Assembly: GCA_015057605.1 (NCBI GenBank)
Contig: SVDX01000013.1
Location: 1 to 62,662 of the forward strand
Direction: 5' to 3'
Source of the DNA: Lachnospira sp.
GTDB taxonomy: Bacteria; Bacillota; Clostridia; Lachnospirales; Lachnospiraceae
Length of the DNA stretch: 62,662 bases
The notes under the pieces are model-generated. The model ran no database searches, had not been told where the DNA came from, and saw nothing but the letters and a program-made list of their open reading frames with translations. Both the position numbers and the translations under genes were made by a program. This document shows, piece after piece, positions 34,035 through 43,549 of the stretch. Numbering within the stretch: position 1 is the stretch's first letter; each line of letters starts with the position of its first letter.

Positions 34035-35747
34035 ATGAAAAAGAGAATTATAGCGTTAGCGTTGATGCTTGTGATGATGTGCAATCTTACAGCATGTAAT
34101 AGTGGATTGTTTGGTAAAATGATGAATAAAATTGCCGATTCAAAACAAGAGGAAGCTTCAAAGAAAGAGGCCGAAATAGCACAAAAAGTGGAAGACGGCA
34201 GAGGATATTTGTTTGGCATAGATGGAAAGGAATGTGATTATAAAAAGGCATATGACACATTTACTGAATGCGCCAAGGAAGGTAATGCGGATGCAAAGTA
34301 TTACCTTGGTGTAATGTATGAAAAAGGATATCATGTTAAACAAGACTATTCGAAAGCTAAATCATACTATGAAGATGCTGATGCAAATGATCATAAATAT
34401 GCAGAGTTTGCTTTGGGATATATGTATGCCATGGGAAATGGCGTGAATGAAAATCTTACAAAAGCTAAGCTCTATTTTGAGGATTCCTTGAAAAATGGTT
34501 GTGTTGAAGCTAATGCAGGTATAGCGATAGTGGCTTACGAAAAAGAAAATAATACAGACATTGTATATCTTGAAGGCTTGATAAATCATGCATGTACAGG
34601 TAAAGAACCTAATCTTGTATGTGCTGCACAGGAATATATGGCAAAACTATATTATGATGGAGTTGGAGCAGAGCCTAACTATCAAAAGGCGATGGAATGG
34701 TATAAAAAGGCATCGGAAAATGGCAGTGACAGCGCAATGAATAGAATAGGTGTTATGTATTATGATGGTGTTGGCACAGATGTAGATTACGATAAGGCAT
34801 ATGAATGGTATAAAAAGGCTGTTGATTATAACAATGCGTGGGCAATGCACAATATAGGTCTTATGTATTCGGATGGTAAAAAATTTGAAAAGGATTATCA
34901 AAAGGCATACGAATGGTATAAAAAGGCTGCTGATTTAGGCAATGCATCTGCACAAAATAGAATAGGTGTTATGTATCATTTTGGTCGTTATGTAGAACAA
35001 GATTATGCTAAAGCGATGGAATGTTATTTAAAAGCTGCCGAAGCTGGCGAAAAAGCTGCAATGAATAATATAGGAAATGCGTATTACTATGAATATGGCT
35101 ATGAACAAGATTACAAAAAAGCATTTTCTTGGTATGAAAAAGCTGCAAATGCAGGACATGATGCAGGTATGTATCATTGTGCTATATTTTATCAAAATGG
35201 TTATGCTGTAGAACAAAATTATGATAAGGCTTATGAATGGTATTTAAAGTCGGCAAATGAAGGCTATGCAAATGCAATGAATCAACTGGGATATTTTTAT
35301 GAAAAAGGATATTCAGTAGAAAAGGATAATAAAAAAGCTCTTGAATGGTATATACAGGGTGCGGGCGCAGGAAGCAGTACTGCAGCTACAAATGCAGGCT
35401 ATATCTATTATGATGGAGACGGTGTAGAAGTTAATTATTCTATGGCTATGCAATGTTTTGTTAGAGCCTCAGAGCTTGGAAATACAAATGCAATGAATAG
35501 AATAGGGCTTATGTATTTTAATGGACAAGGCGTAGAAAGAAACTACGAAGAATCTGTTGTTTGGTTTAAAAAAGCAGCAGATGGAGGTTTTGCAACTGCC
35601 ATGTACAATGTGGCATATGCGTATTTTAAAGGTTATGGTGTAGAAATAGATTATACTAAAGCGAAAGAATGGGCGCTAAAAGCGAAAGATGCAGGCTATG
35701 AACATGCACAACAAATGCTTGATAATCTAGAAACAATGGGATATTAA
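34035..35747 (+). CDS. Sel1-repeat lipoprotein
   Basis: The 570-residue protein has a lipoprotein signal peptide with lipobox LTAC (about Cys21) and is then built almost entirely of Sel1-like repeats of about 36 residues: roughly a dozen, each with the LGxMYxxGxGVxxDYxKAxxWYxKAA pattern. These form superhelical scaffolds that bind proteins. Displayed on the outer face of the membrane, it likely organises envelope partners; none is known. ATG 34035 is 8 nt from GAAAGG; a TTG at 34029 is too close. Repeat-to-repeat similarity indicates expansion by duplication. Confidence 0.88.
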   Translation: MKKRIIALALMLVMMCNLTACNSGLFGKMMNKIADSKQEEASKKEAEIAQKVEDGRGYLFGIDGKECDYKKAYDTFTECAKEGNADAKYYLGVMYEKGYHVKQDYSKAKSYYEDADANDHKYAEFALGYMYAMGNGVNENLTKAKLYFEDSLKNGCVEANAGIAIVAYEKENNTDIVYLEGLINHACTGKEPNLVCAAQEYMAKLYYDGVGAEPNYQKAMEWYKKASENGSDSAMNRIGVMYYDGVGTDVDYDKAYEWYKKAVDYNNAWAMHNIGLMYSDGKKFEKDYQKAYEWYKKAADLGNASAQNRIGVMYHFGRYVEQDYAKAMECYLKAAEAGEKAAMNNIGNAYYYEYGYEQDYKKAFSWYEKAANAGHDAGMYHCAIFYQNGYAVEQNYDKAYEWYLKSANEGYANAMNQLGYFYEKGYSVEKDNKKALEWYIQGAGAGSSTAATNAGYIYYDGDGVEVNYSMAMQCFVRASELGNTNAMNRIGLMYFNGQGVERNYEESVVWFKKAADGGFATAMYNVAYAYFKGYGVEIDYTKAKEWALKAKDAGYEHAQQMLDNLETMGY

Positions 35748-35789
35748 AAAGAAGGTGTCGTAGAATAAAATCCTACGACACCTTCTTTT
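35747..35789. terminator. Bidirectional terminator
   Basis: Arms 35747-35763 and 35773-35789 are perfect 17-bp complements; A and T ends serve the Sel1 gene (+) and the lipoprotein gene (-). Confidence 0.9.
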
Positions 35790-35793
35790 GTGT

Positions 35794-36414
35794 TTAGCTT
35801 TCGTTAGAGTTATTCTTATATGAAAAATTAGTTACTAATTCATCTGTGTCCTTGTTATATAATTTGCCATCTTTTGAATAAAAGTGTTCATTATCATTAG
35901 AACATATTATTTCTACAACTGGATGATAGAAGGTTATACTACTGTCCTCGTTTATGTAAGGGTAATAACAGTCTTTTATTACATAAACAATGGAATTGAT
36001 ATTTTTTCCTATCCTAAGGGTGAATGAAACATCCTTGATAGTGTATTTGTCGGTGAGGTTAAAATTGTCAGGGTGACTTGTAAAAACACCATTATATCTA
36101 GAATCCTCTGGTGCATTTATGAATTCATTTACATATATTTGAAATGGCGTAGGTACACCGGTGCCGTAATAACCACCTATACGTTCTATCGGGATATTGT
36201 TGTATTCATCAGGAATGGTTATTTCCATATTATCGGTATATTGTTCGCAAGAGTACATACCGACAAAACAACAGTTAGATATTTTATTTGTCGCTATATC
36301 AAAACCCTCATATTTATCAATGCTATTATAAAAAAGGCTGGCTTCTTTTGTGTTACAAGAGCATAATAGAAAGCTTAATATAAGGATTGATAAGAGTGTA
36401 ATAAATTTTTTCAT
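35794..36414 (-). CDS. Lipoprotein of unknown function
   Basis: A 206-residue protein with a type II signal peptide and lipobox LLCSC (Cys near residue 18-20). The mature part is beta-rich with scattered Cys (for example NCCFVGMYSC) and no recognised domain. It is placed on the outer surface of the membrane. It is convergent with the Sel1 gene and its start is preceded by GGAGGG. Monocistronic by position. Confidence 0.75.
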   Translation of the reverse strand: MKKFITLLSILILSFLLCSCNTKEASLFYNSIDKYEGFDIATNKISNCCFVGMYSCEQYTDNMEITIPDEYNNIPIERIGGYYGTGVPTPFQIYVNEFINAPEDSRYNGVFTSHPDNFNLTDKYTIKDVSFTLRIGKNINSIVYVIKDCYYPYINEDSSITFYHPVVEIICSNDNEHFYSKDGKLYNKDTDELVTNFSYKNNSNES

Positions 36415-36473
36415 AAAACCCTCCTATTTGTAAAAATATTATAGCATAAAATAAGGTATTAAAATATATCTAA

Positions 36474-36502
36474 TTGAGAAAAATTTGAATATGTGGTATA
36501 AT
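36474..36502 (+). promoter_or_regulatory. Predicted promoter for the DUF2156 gene
   Basis: TTGAGA (36474-36479), 17-bp spacer, TATAAT (36497-36502), 24 bp before ATG 36527. Confidence 0.7.
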
Positions 36503-36526
36503 CTGAAAATTGAAATGGAGAATTAT

Positions 36527-37408
36527 ATGTTAGAATTTAAAGATATTACAATTGATGAATTGAATAAAATGGAGATGCTATTGAAAAGCAGCGGTAATTT
36601 TAGTTGTGAGTTTTCTAAGGGCAATATTTTTATGTGGAATATTGAAAATGAGATAAAATATGCCATGGTTGAAGGTACACCGGTTTTTAGAAATGTAGAA
36701 GAGGAAACGGTTGTATATTCCATGCCTTTTTATGATGAAAAGAGCTTGGTTATGGAAGAACTGATTGAAGATGTAAAAATGCTAAAAAAGACATTTATAT
36801 TGCATCTTGTGTCTAAAGCTATGAGGGAACAATTAGAGGCGAAATATGGTGATACATTTGTGTATACGACTAAAGAAGACTATAGTGATTATATTTATAA
36901 TGTTGATGAGCTTATTCGATTAAGCGGACGTAAATACCACGGCAAAAAGAATCATATCAACTATTTTCTTAAAAATTATTCGTATTCCTACGAAAAAATT
37001 AATACGAGCAACATAGAAGAGTGTCGTATACTCAAAAATCAATGGGTGGAAGCTGAAGAACGTACTGCTTCTGCCGATAGAGAATCTATAGCTATTGATA
37101 GAGCCTTTGATCATTATGAAGAGCTTGGTTTAGTAGGCGGGCTTATTAGAGTAAATGGAGCAGTAAAAGCGTTTACATTTGGCGAGGCATTGAATGAAGA
37201 GGTCTTTGTAACACATGTTGAAAAGGCTGATGCTGCTATAAGAGGCTTGTATCCAATGATTAATCACGAATTTGCGGTGAATGAACTGTCCTCGTATCAA
37301 TACGTTAATCGTGAAGAGGATATGGGAATTGAAGGGTTAAGAAAGGCAAAGCAATCCTATGGGCCTGTGCTTATGTGGGAAAAATACGAGGTGAAGCTTA
37401 ATGATTAG
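36527..37408 (+). CDS. DUF2156/phosphatidylglycerol lysyltransferase-domain protein
   Basis: The 293-residue protein resembles the stand-alone DUF2156 proteins, which share the double-GNAT fold of the C-terminal domain of MprF-type aminoacyl-phosphatidylglycerol synthases. YHGKKNHINYFLK and NREEDMGIEGLRKAKQSY are the recognisable family stretches. No membrane flippase region is present, so lipid aminoacylation cannot be assumed. ATG 36527 is 6 nt after ATGGAG; the upstream ATG lies before the ribosome site. It overlaps the next GNAT gene by 8 bp. Confidence 0.83.
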   Translation: MLEFKDITIDELNKMEMLLKSSGNFSCEFSKGNIFMWNIENEIKYAMVEGTPVFRNVEEETVVYSMPFYDEKSLVMEELIEDVKMLKKTFILHLVSKAMREQLEAKYGDTFVYTTKEDYSDYIYNVDELIRLSGRKYHGKKNHINYFLKNYSYSYEKINTSNIEECRILKNQWVEAEERTASADRESIAIDRAFDHYEELGLVGGLIRVNGAVKAFTFGEALNEEVFVTHVEKADAAIRGLYPMINHEFAVNELSSYQYVNREEDMGIEGLRKAKQSYGPVLMWEKYEVKLND

Positions 37409-38075
37409 ATTTGCATCAAATGAAGATGTAATTGAATTAAAGAGTATGTGGTATAGTATTTTTGGCGATGAAATGTCATATATTGATTTATTCTTTGATG
37501 AGATTTTTAGTTGTGATAATACGCTTGTATATGAAAAATATGGCGATATAGCTGCGATGTTGTATATTGTGGATTATTCTTACAAACAAAATGAAAAAGT
37601 ATATAAGCTGTCATATTTGTATGCTCTGGCAACTAAAGATATTTATAGAGGCAAGGGTATTATGAATGAGCTTTTGGATGAAGCTACAAAACTTTCAAAA
37701 GAAAGAGATAAAGATGCACTTATGCTTATACCTGTAGATGAAAAGCTGCTTAAATATTATAAAAAGCGTGGTTTTGAGACGATAAAGAGTCTTATGCCAA
37801 TTAAGCTTAATGGTGAATATGAATGTGAGCAGATTACTGTCGATGAAATTAAGGTTGAAAGTGGTGTAGTGCTAAGCAAAGAACAAATACATTTTTTGAA
37901 AAGCCTTATGAAGCTTGAAAAGGTTAATTTATATAGTTTTAAAAGACAAGGCCGGGTGTGCCGATATGAGCTTGCAAAAAATGCTAATTCAAATGAAAAG
38001 CATACGATAATGATGAAATTTATAACAAATTTTACCGTATTTGATGAGGATATCATAAGTCTATTGCTTGTATAA
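37401..38075 (+). CDS. GNAT family N-acetyltransferase
   Basis: The 224-residue protein has a GNAT domain in its first 130 residues: the acetyl-CoA loop is seen as ATKDIYRGKGIMNELL and the late motif as YYKKRGFE. The remaining 90 residues form an extra domain, as in Eis-like or two-domain acetyltransferases. Substrate unknown. The 8-bp overlap with the DUF2156 gene, another GNAT-like fold, indicates translation coupling and a shared task, perhaps acylation of one substrate. Confidence 0.85.
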   Translation: MIRFASNEDVIELKSMWYSIFGDEMSYIDLFFDEIFSCDNTLVYEKYGDIAAMLYIVDYSYKQNEKVYKLSYLYALATKDIYRGKGIMNELLDEATKLSKERDKDALMLIPVDEKLLKYYKKRGFETIKSLMPIKLNGEYECEQITVDEIKVESGVVLSKEQIHFLKSLMKLEKVNLYSFKRQGRVCRYELAKNANSNEKHTIMMKFITNFTVFDEDIISLLLV

Positions 38076-38096
38076 GAAGAAAAAATATGATATAAT
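38068..38096 (+). promoter_or_regulatory. Predicted promoter for the zinc-ribbon membrane protein
   Basis: TTGTAT (38068-38073), 17-bp spacer, TATAAT (38091-38096). Confidence 0.65.
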
Positions 38097-38130
38097 ACTT
38101 GTTTAGTATGATATGTAGGAGGTGTCTCTT

Positions 38131-38931
38131 ATGAAAAAAATGTGTCCGATATGTGATGCGAGAATTAATGGAAAATATTGCAAAGTATGTAAAAAATTTG
38201 TGACACCATATGAGATTAGTGATGGTGCATATATTAATGAAAATCATTTCCAAAGTGATATACCTCATGTGGATTGTGATTATCATAATGTAAAGCCTAC
38301 AGTGAAAACAACTACAAAAACTTATACACCACCAACGCCAAACAAACCACGTGAGACTGGCAAGAAAAAGACATCTTGCAGTGGCTTTATAGTAATTATC
38401 GTGTTGTTTATTATGCTTTCAAGTTGCATTATTCCATTTATATCAGGAATATTTAATGCTATTTCAGACGATGAGAATGATACAAATTATGAATATTCGA
38501 ATGAAGAAACTAAGCCAGATTATTGGAAGGATATAGAAGTTAGGAAGATTGGTGACATATATGAAAAAGTTACAGACTATGAACCAGTGGCTACAGAAGG
38601 TTCAGGCTATGTAGCATATGGTGATGGATATTTTACTGTAATTGCCTATATTGATGATAATGATAAGGTAGAAGAGATTGTTCTTACAGAGGATGAGCTT
38701 ACTCATATACCACAGATGCTTAAGGAAACTCTTATATATATTACAACATGTCACTCGGAATATAGTGATGCGTATATTGATGTTATGTATAAGAATATAG
38801 AAACAACATACGAAAAAGAAGCAACATGGTCAAAAACGGAGAAAAACATTACATATTATGGATTTGCAAATGTCATTTACTGTAAGGACGAAGAAGGTCA
38901 ATATGACGTGCGAATTAAGATTATAGAATAG
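38131..38931 (+). CDS. Zinc-ribbon single-pass membrane protein
   Basis: The 266-residue protein begins with a zinc-ribbon pair (CPICDARINGKYCKVCKKF, four Cys), has a Pro/Thr/Lys-rich linker (about 55-85), a membrane helix (about 88-110) and an extracytoplasmic domain (about 120-266) of unknown fold. Such cytosolic-ribbon proteins are common in Lachnospiraceae; functions are unknown. ATG 38131 lies 8 nt after AGGAGG. The following thioesterase gene starts 11 bp after its stop. Confidence 0.78.
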   Translation: MKKMCPICDARINGKYCKVCKKFVTPYEISDGAYINENHFQSDIPHVDCDYHNVKPTVKTTTKTYTPPTPNKPRETGKKKTSCSGFIVIIVLFIMLSSCIIPFISGIFNAISDDENDTNYEYSNEETKPDYWKDIEVRKIGDIYEKVTDYEPVATEGSGYVAYGDGYFTVIAYIDDNDKVEEIVLTEDELTHIPQMLKETLIYITTCHSEYSDAYIDVMYKNIETTYEKEATWSKTEKNITYYGFANVIYCKDEEGQYDVRIKIIE

Positions 38932-38942
38932 ATAGAGGGAAT

Positions 38943-39350
38943 ATGTACGAGAGAAAAGTTAACTATTATGAAACTGATGCTATGGCAATAGTGCATCACT
39001 CAAACTATATAAGATGGTTTGAGGAAGCCAGAATGGATTATATGGATAAACTGGGGGTTCCTTATAAAGAACTTGAGGATATCGGTATTATAAGTCCTAC
39101 AACAGAAGTAAATTGCAAATATAAATCGATGGTTCGCTTTGGTGATACAATATTGATTGATATGAGCATATTAGAATATAACGGTATCAAGCTTACGATA
39201 GGTTACACAATAACAGACAAGGCAACAGGTGAAATTCGTAGTGAAGGATGTTCAAAACATTGCTTCTTAGATAGAAGCGGTAAGTTTGTTACTTTAAAGA
39301 AAAGTAGTCCAAAAGTTCATGAGGCATTTGAAAATGCAAAAAATATGTAG
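38943..39350 (+). CDS. Acyl-CoA thioesterase, YbgC/FadM type
   Basis: The 135-residue hot-dog-fold protein has the 4HBT signature YYETDAMAIVHHSNYIRWFE, with Asp12 as the likely catalytic residue. Members hydrolyse acyl-CoA thioesters in the cytosol; the preferred chain is not evident. The size is typical. It follows the zinc-ribbon gene by 11 bp and precedes the ilvN promoter. Confidence 0.9.
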   Translation: MYERKVNYYETDAMAIVHHSNYIRWFEEARMDYMDKLGVPYKELEDIGIISPTTEVNCKYKSMVRFGDTILIDMSILEYNGIKLTIGYTITDKATGEIRSEGCSKHCFLDRSGKFVTLKKSSPKVHEAFENAKNM

Positions 39351-39357
39351 AAAAGTA

Positions 39358-39386
39358 TTGAATTTTATATAGTAAAGTGCTAAAAT
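39358..39386 (+). promoter_or_regulatory. Predicted promoter for ilvN
   Basis: TTGAAT (39358-39363), 17-bp spacer, TAAAAT (39381-39386). The short leader has no visible attenuator or T-box. Confidence 0.65.
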
Positions 39387-39425
39387 TGATTGGATAGTAT
39401 TTAATAGACTGGAGGAAATATTAGT

Positions 39426-39917
39426 ATGAGACAGATGGCGTTATCAATATTGGTAGATAATACTGCCGGAGTACTTAGCCGTGTGGCCGGTCTCTTCAGT
39501 AGAAGAGGATACAATATAGACAGCCTTACAGTAGGTGTTACGGAAGACCCTAAGTTTTCTAGAATGACAGTTGTAGTTACAGGTGAAGAAGTGATTCTTG
39601 ATCAGATTAAGAAGCAGTTAAGCAAGCTTATTGATGTAAGAGAAATTATTGAATTACCAAGTGATGCTTCTGTGTGTCGTGAGCTTATATTAGTTAAGGT
39701 TATGGCAACACTTGAACAAAGAGCAGCTGTTATTGCGGTTGCTGATATATTTAGAGCTAAGGTTGTTGACGTTTCAAACAATGCTCTTATGCTTGAGCTT
39801 ACAGGTAACCAAGCTAAGCTTGCAGCATTTATAGAGTTATTAGATGGTTTTCAAATTACTGAACTTGCAAGAACAGGTATTACTGGCTTGCCAAGAGGTG
39901 CAGGTAATTTAAAATAA
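39426..39917 (+). CDS. ilvN: Acetolactate synthase small (regulatory) subunit
   Basis: The subunit activates the catalytic acetolactate synthase and makes it sensitive to valine. The 163-residue protein has an N-terminal ACT domain (about 3-75, with VDNTAGVLSRVAGLFSRRGYNIDSLTVG) and the C-terminal domain with LVKVMATLEQR and RTGITGLPRG. The catalytic ilvB is not nearby, which is unusual since the two are generally cotranscribed. ilvC follows after 31 bp. Confidence 0.93.
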   Translation: MRQMALSILVDNTAGVLSRVAGLFSRRGYNIDSLTVGVTEDPKFSRMTVVVTGEEVILDQIKKQLSKLIDVREIIELPSDASVCRELILVKVMATLEQRAAVIAVADIFRAKVVDVSNNALMLELTGNQAKLAAFIELLDGFQITELARTGITGLPRGAGNLK

Positions 39918-39930
39918 ATTTATAAGTTAA

Positions 39931-40959
<1,029 letters not shown>

Positions 40960-40967
40960 TATACATA

Positions 40968-40994
40968 AAGGACTCCTTGATAGGGGTCCTTTTA
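40968..40994 (+). terminator. Terminator after ilvC
   Basis: aaaggactcc (40968-40977) pairs with ggggtccttt (40983-40992), one wobble, then T-rich sequence. Confidence 0.8.
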
Positions 40995-40997
40995 GTT

Positions 40998-41026
40998 TTG
41001 ACAAATATAATATGATATAATATAAT
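40998..41026 (+). promoter_or_regulatory. Consensus-perfect sigma-A promoter
   Basis: TTGACA (40998-41003), 17-bp spacer and TATAAT (41021-41026) match the consensus at all positions. The only gene it can serve is the 75-residue protein at 41065. Confidence 0.85.
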
Positions 41027-41064
41027 AGCAGCATAAGTATAGAGCTTGTTTAAGGAGCGGTGCT

Positions 41065-41292
41065 ATGAAAAAGATAAAAATAATTCTATGCATTTTTGTA
41101 TGTGCATTATTTGTATTTTTAATATCTAAGAGACAATGTATATCGGTAAATTTAGAAACAGAGGAAAGCAGTACAAAGCCAGTAGGAACTTTAGGTTTTT
41201 ATATTGAAATAGAAGAATACACTCCTACTGAAAAGGTGGAATTTAAAGAAAGTGTAGAAGAGTATTCAAGAAGTGAAGTTAAAGGAAAGTAG
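41065..41292 (+). CDS. Small single-pass membrane or secreted protein
   Basis: A 75-residue protein with a basic start and one hydrophobic helix (about 5-20) that could be an anchor or signal peptide, followed by an acidic, Glu/Thr/Ser-rich tail. There is no lipobox and no known motif. It has a GGAG ribosome site, a consensus-perfect promoter and its own terminator, so it is an independent, probably well-expressed unit. Function unknown. Confidence 0.72.
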   Translation: MKKIKIILCIFVCALFVFLISKRQCISVNLETEESSTKPVGTLGFYIEIEEYTPTEKVEFKESVEEYSRSEVKGK

Positions 41293-41295
41293 ATA

Positions 41296-41331
41296 AAAAG
41301 TGGCATCTGTAGTACAGGTGTCACTTTTAAT
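41296..41331 (+). terminator. Terminator after the 75-residue gene
   Basis: aaaagtggcatctg (41296-41309) pairs with caggtgtcactttt (41315-41328) with two wobbles, then T-rich sequence. Confidence 0.82.
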
Positions 41332-41338
41332 ATATTTC

Positions 41339-41367
41339 TTGAAATGCCAATGATAATGTGATATAGT
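41339..41367 (+). promoter_or_regulatory. Predicted promoter for leuCD
   Basis: TTGAAA (41339-41344), 17-bp spacer, TATAGT (41362-41367). Confidence 0.62.
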
Positions 41368-41403
41368 AATAAATTATAGGAATTTTATAGGAGGTCAGAT
41401 TTT

Positions 41404-42669
41404 ATGGGAATGACTATGACTCAGAAAATCTTGGCAGCACACGCAGGTTTAGACAGCGTTGTTGCTGGACAATTGATAGAGGCAGATTTGGATTTGGTAT
41501 TAGGTAATGATATTACATCTCCGGTTGCTATTCATGAAATGGATAAGATGAAGGTAGAGACAGTATTTGACAAGGATAAGATTGCTCTTGTACCTGACCA
41601 TTTCGTTCCAAACAAAGATATTAAATCAGCAGAACATTGCAAATGTGTAAGACAGTTTGCGATGAAACACGACATCACTAACTACTTTGAAGTAGGACAG
41701 ATGGGTATTGAACATGCTCTTTTACCTGAAAAAGGTTTAACAGTTGCAGGTGATGTTATTATCGGTGCTGATTCACATACATGTACATATGGTGCACTTG
41801 GTGCTTTCTCTACAGGTGTAGGTAGTACTGATATGGCTGCTGGTATGGCTACAGGTAAGGCTTGGTTTAAGGTGCCTTCGGCTATTAAGTTTGAATTAGT
41901 AGGTAAGCCATCAAAGTGGGTTAGCGGTAAGGATGTAATTTTACATATTATCGGTATGATTGGCGTTGATGGTGCGTTATACAAATCAATGGAATTTGTT
42001 GGTGAAGGTATCGCTAACTTAAGCATGGATGACAGATTTACAATAGCTAATATGGCTATTGAAGCAGGCGGAAAGAATGGTATTTTCCCAGTTGATGATT
42101 TGGCTAAGGCATATATGGAAGAACATTCAAAGAGACCTTATGTAGTGTATGAAGCTGACGAGGATGCAGAATATGATGAGACATATGTAATTGATTTAAG
42201 TCAGTTAAAGCCTACAGTTGCATTTCCACATTTACCAGAAAATACTAAGACAATCGATGAAGTTGGTGACATTAAGATTGATCAGGTTGTTATAGGTTCA
42301 TGTACTAATGGTAGAATTGATGATTTAAGAGTGGCTGCAAAGGTATTAGAAGGCAGACAGGTAGCAAAGGGTATTAGAACAATCATTATTCCTGCTACTC
42401 AAAAGATTTATATGCAGGCTATTGAAGAAGGTCTTGTACAGACTTTTATCAACGCAGGTGCAGTAGTAAGTACTCCTACATGTGGACCATGTCTTGGCGG
42501 TTATATGGGTATTTTGGCTCAGGGCGAGCGTTGTGTTTCAACAACTAATCGTAACTTCGTAGGTAGAATGGGTCACGTGGATTCTGAAATCTATCTTGCA
42601 AGCCCAGCAGTTGCGGCTGCAAGTGCAGTAACAGGCAAGATTTCATGCCCATGTGAATTAGGTTTATAA
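41404..42669 (+). CDS. leuC: 3-isopropylmalate dehydratase large subunit
   Basis: With LeuD it isomerises 2- to 3-isopropylmalate in leucine synthesis and carries a [4Fe-4S] cluster. The 421-residue protein is the shorter, archaeal-like aconitase-family form. [18 protein letters not shown] and [10 protein letters not shown] provide the cluster cysteines. The RBS AGGAGG lies 9 nt before ATG 41404. leuA and leuB are not adjacent; leuD follows after 23 bp. Confidence 0.95.
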   Translation: MGMTMTQKILAAHAGLDSVVAGQLIEADLDLVLGNDITSPVAIHEMDKMKVETVFDKDKIALVPDHFVPNKDIKSAEHCKCVRQFAMKHDITNYFEVGQMGIEHALLPEKGLTVAGDVIIGADSHTCTYGALGAFSTGVGSTDMAAGMATGKAWFKVPSAIKFELVGKPSKWVSGKDVILHIIGMIGVDGALYKSMEFVGEGIANLSMDDRFTIANMAIEAGGKNGIFPVDDLAKAYMEEHSKRPYVVYEADEDAEYDETYVIDLSQLKPTVAFPHLPENTKTIDEVGDIKIDQVVIGSCTNGRIDDLRVAAKVLEGRQVAKGIRTIIIPATQKIYMQAIEEGLVQTFINAGAVVSTPTCGPCLGGYMGILAQGERCVSTTNRNFVGRMGHVDSEIYLASPAVAAASAVTGKISCPCELGL

Positions 42670-42692
42670 TATATAGGAGCTAGGAGGATATT

Positions 42693-43178
42693 ATGAAAGC
42701 AAATGGTAGAGTTTTTAAGTATAAAGATAATGTAGATACAGATGTTATCATTCCAGCAAGATATCTAAATTCATCAGACCCTGCTGAATTAGCATTACAC
42801 TGTATGGAAGATATTGATAAGGATTTTGTGAAAAATGTAAAGAAGGGCGATATTATCGTGGCTGAAAAGAATTTTGGCTGTGGTTCTTCAAGAGAGCATG
42901 CTCCAATAGCTATTAAGGCTGCTGGCGTTAGCTGTGTAATCGCTGAAACATTTGCAAGAATTTTTTATCGTAATGCAATCAATATTGGTTTGCCTATTAT
43001 TGAATGTAAGGAAGCAAGCCAGGGTATTGAGGCTAATGATGAAGTAGAAGTGGATTTTGACAGTGGTATTATTTATAACAAAACTAAGGGAACACAGTTT
43101 AAGGGTCAACCATTCCCAGAGTTTATGCAAAAGATAATTGCAGCCGAAGGGCTTGTTAATTATATTAATAACAAATAA
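42693..43178 (+). CDS. leuD: 3-isopropylmalate dehydratase small subunit
   Basis: The 161-residue swivelling subunit pairs with LeuC. It has the start [24 protein letters not shown] and the substrate-binding [12 protein letters not shown]. Length is that of the archaeal-type small subunit, matching leuC. The gene overlaps no other; the YbjQ gene starts 16 bp downstream and is probably in the same transcript. Confidence 0.95.
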   Translation: MKANGRVFKYKDNVDTDVIIPARYLNSSDPAELALHCMEDIDKDFVKNVKKGDIIVAEKNFGCGSSREHAPIAIKAAGVSCVIAETFARIFYRNAINIGLPIIECKEASQGIEANDEVEVDFDSGIIYNKTKGTQFKGQPFPEFMQKIIAAEGLVNYINNK

Positions 43179-43194
43179 GGAGGAAGAATCAGAG

Positions 43195-43506
43195 ATGGTA
43201 GTAGTTACAACAGAAACAATCACAGGTAAGAACTTAGAAATGCTTACTATGGTAAAAGGTGCTACAGTACAAACAGTACATATGGGTAAGGATCTTTTAG
43301 CTGGTTTCAAGACAATGGTTGGTGGAGAGTTAAAGTCTTACACAGAAATGATGGACAATGCAAGAGCAATTGCAACACAAAGAATGATAGCGGAAGCTGA
43401 AAAGTTTGGTGCTGATGCGATTGTAGGAGTAAGATTTGCTTCAAGTGCAATTACACAACAGGCAGCTGAGGTTATGGCTTACGGTACAGCAGTAAAATTT
43501 ATTTAA
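43195..43506 (+). CDS. YbjQ/UPF0145 family protein
   Basis: The 103-residue protein matches the YbjQ family, a small fold sometimes called heavy-metal-binding and forming pentamers; its role in cells is not known. Recognisable segments are the start VVVTTETITGK, GGELKSYTEMM and the GADAIVGVRF strand. ATG 43195 follows AAGGAGG. It ends the leuCD transcript with a terminator. Confidence 0.88.
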   Translation: MVVVTTETITGKNLEMLTMVKGATVQTVHMGKDLLAGFKTMVGGELKSYTEMMDNARAIATQRMIAEAEKFGADAIVGVRFASSAITQQAAEVMAYGTAVKFI

Positions 43507-43518
43507 TAACTATAAAAG

Positions 43519-43549
43519 AAGGATGTTCGTAACTGAACATCCTTTTTAT
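43519..43549. terminator. Bidirectional terminator
   Basis: aaggatgttc (43519-43528) pairs with gaacatcctt (43535-43544); A-rich and T-rich flanks serve the YbjQ gene (+) and the AP2-like gene (-). Confidence 0.85.

Noticed and set aside
34035-35747. Regular repeats of about 108 bp, possible CRISPR or tandem DNA array
   Set aside because: They encode 36-residue Sel1 protein repeats with divergent nucleotide sequence; spacers and identical repeats are absent.
39387-39425. T-box or leader-peptide attenuator before ilvN
   Set aside because: The leader is short, with no T-box sequence, terminator hairpin or run of branched-chain codons.
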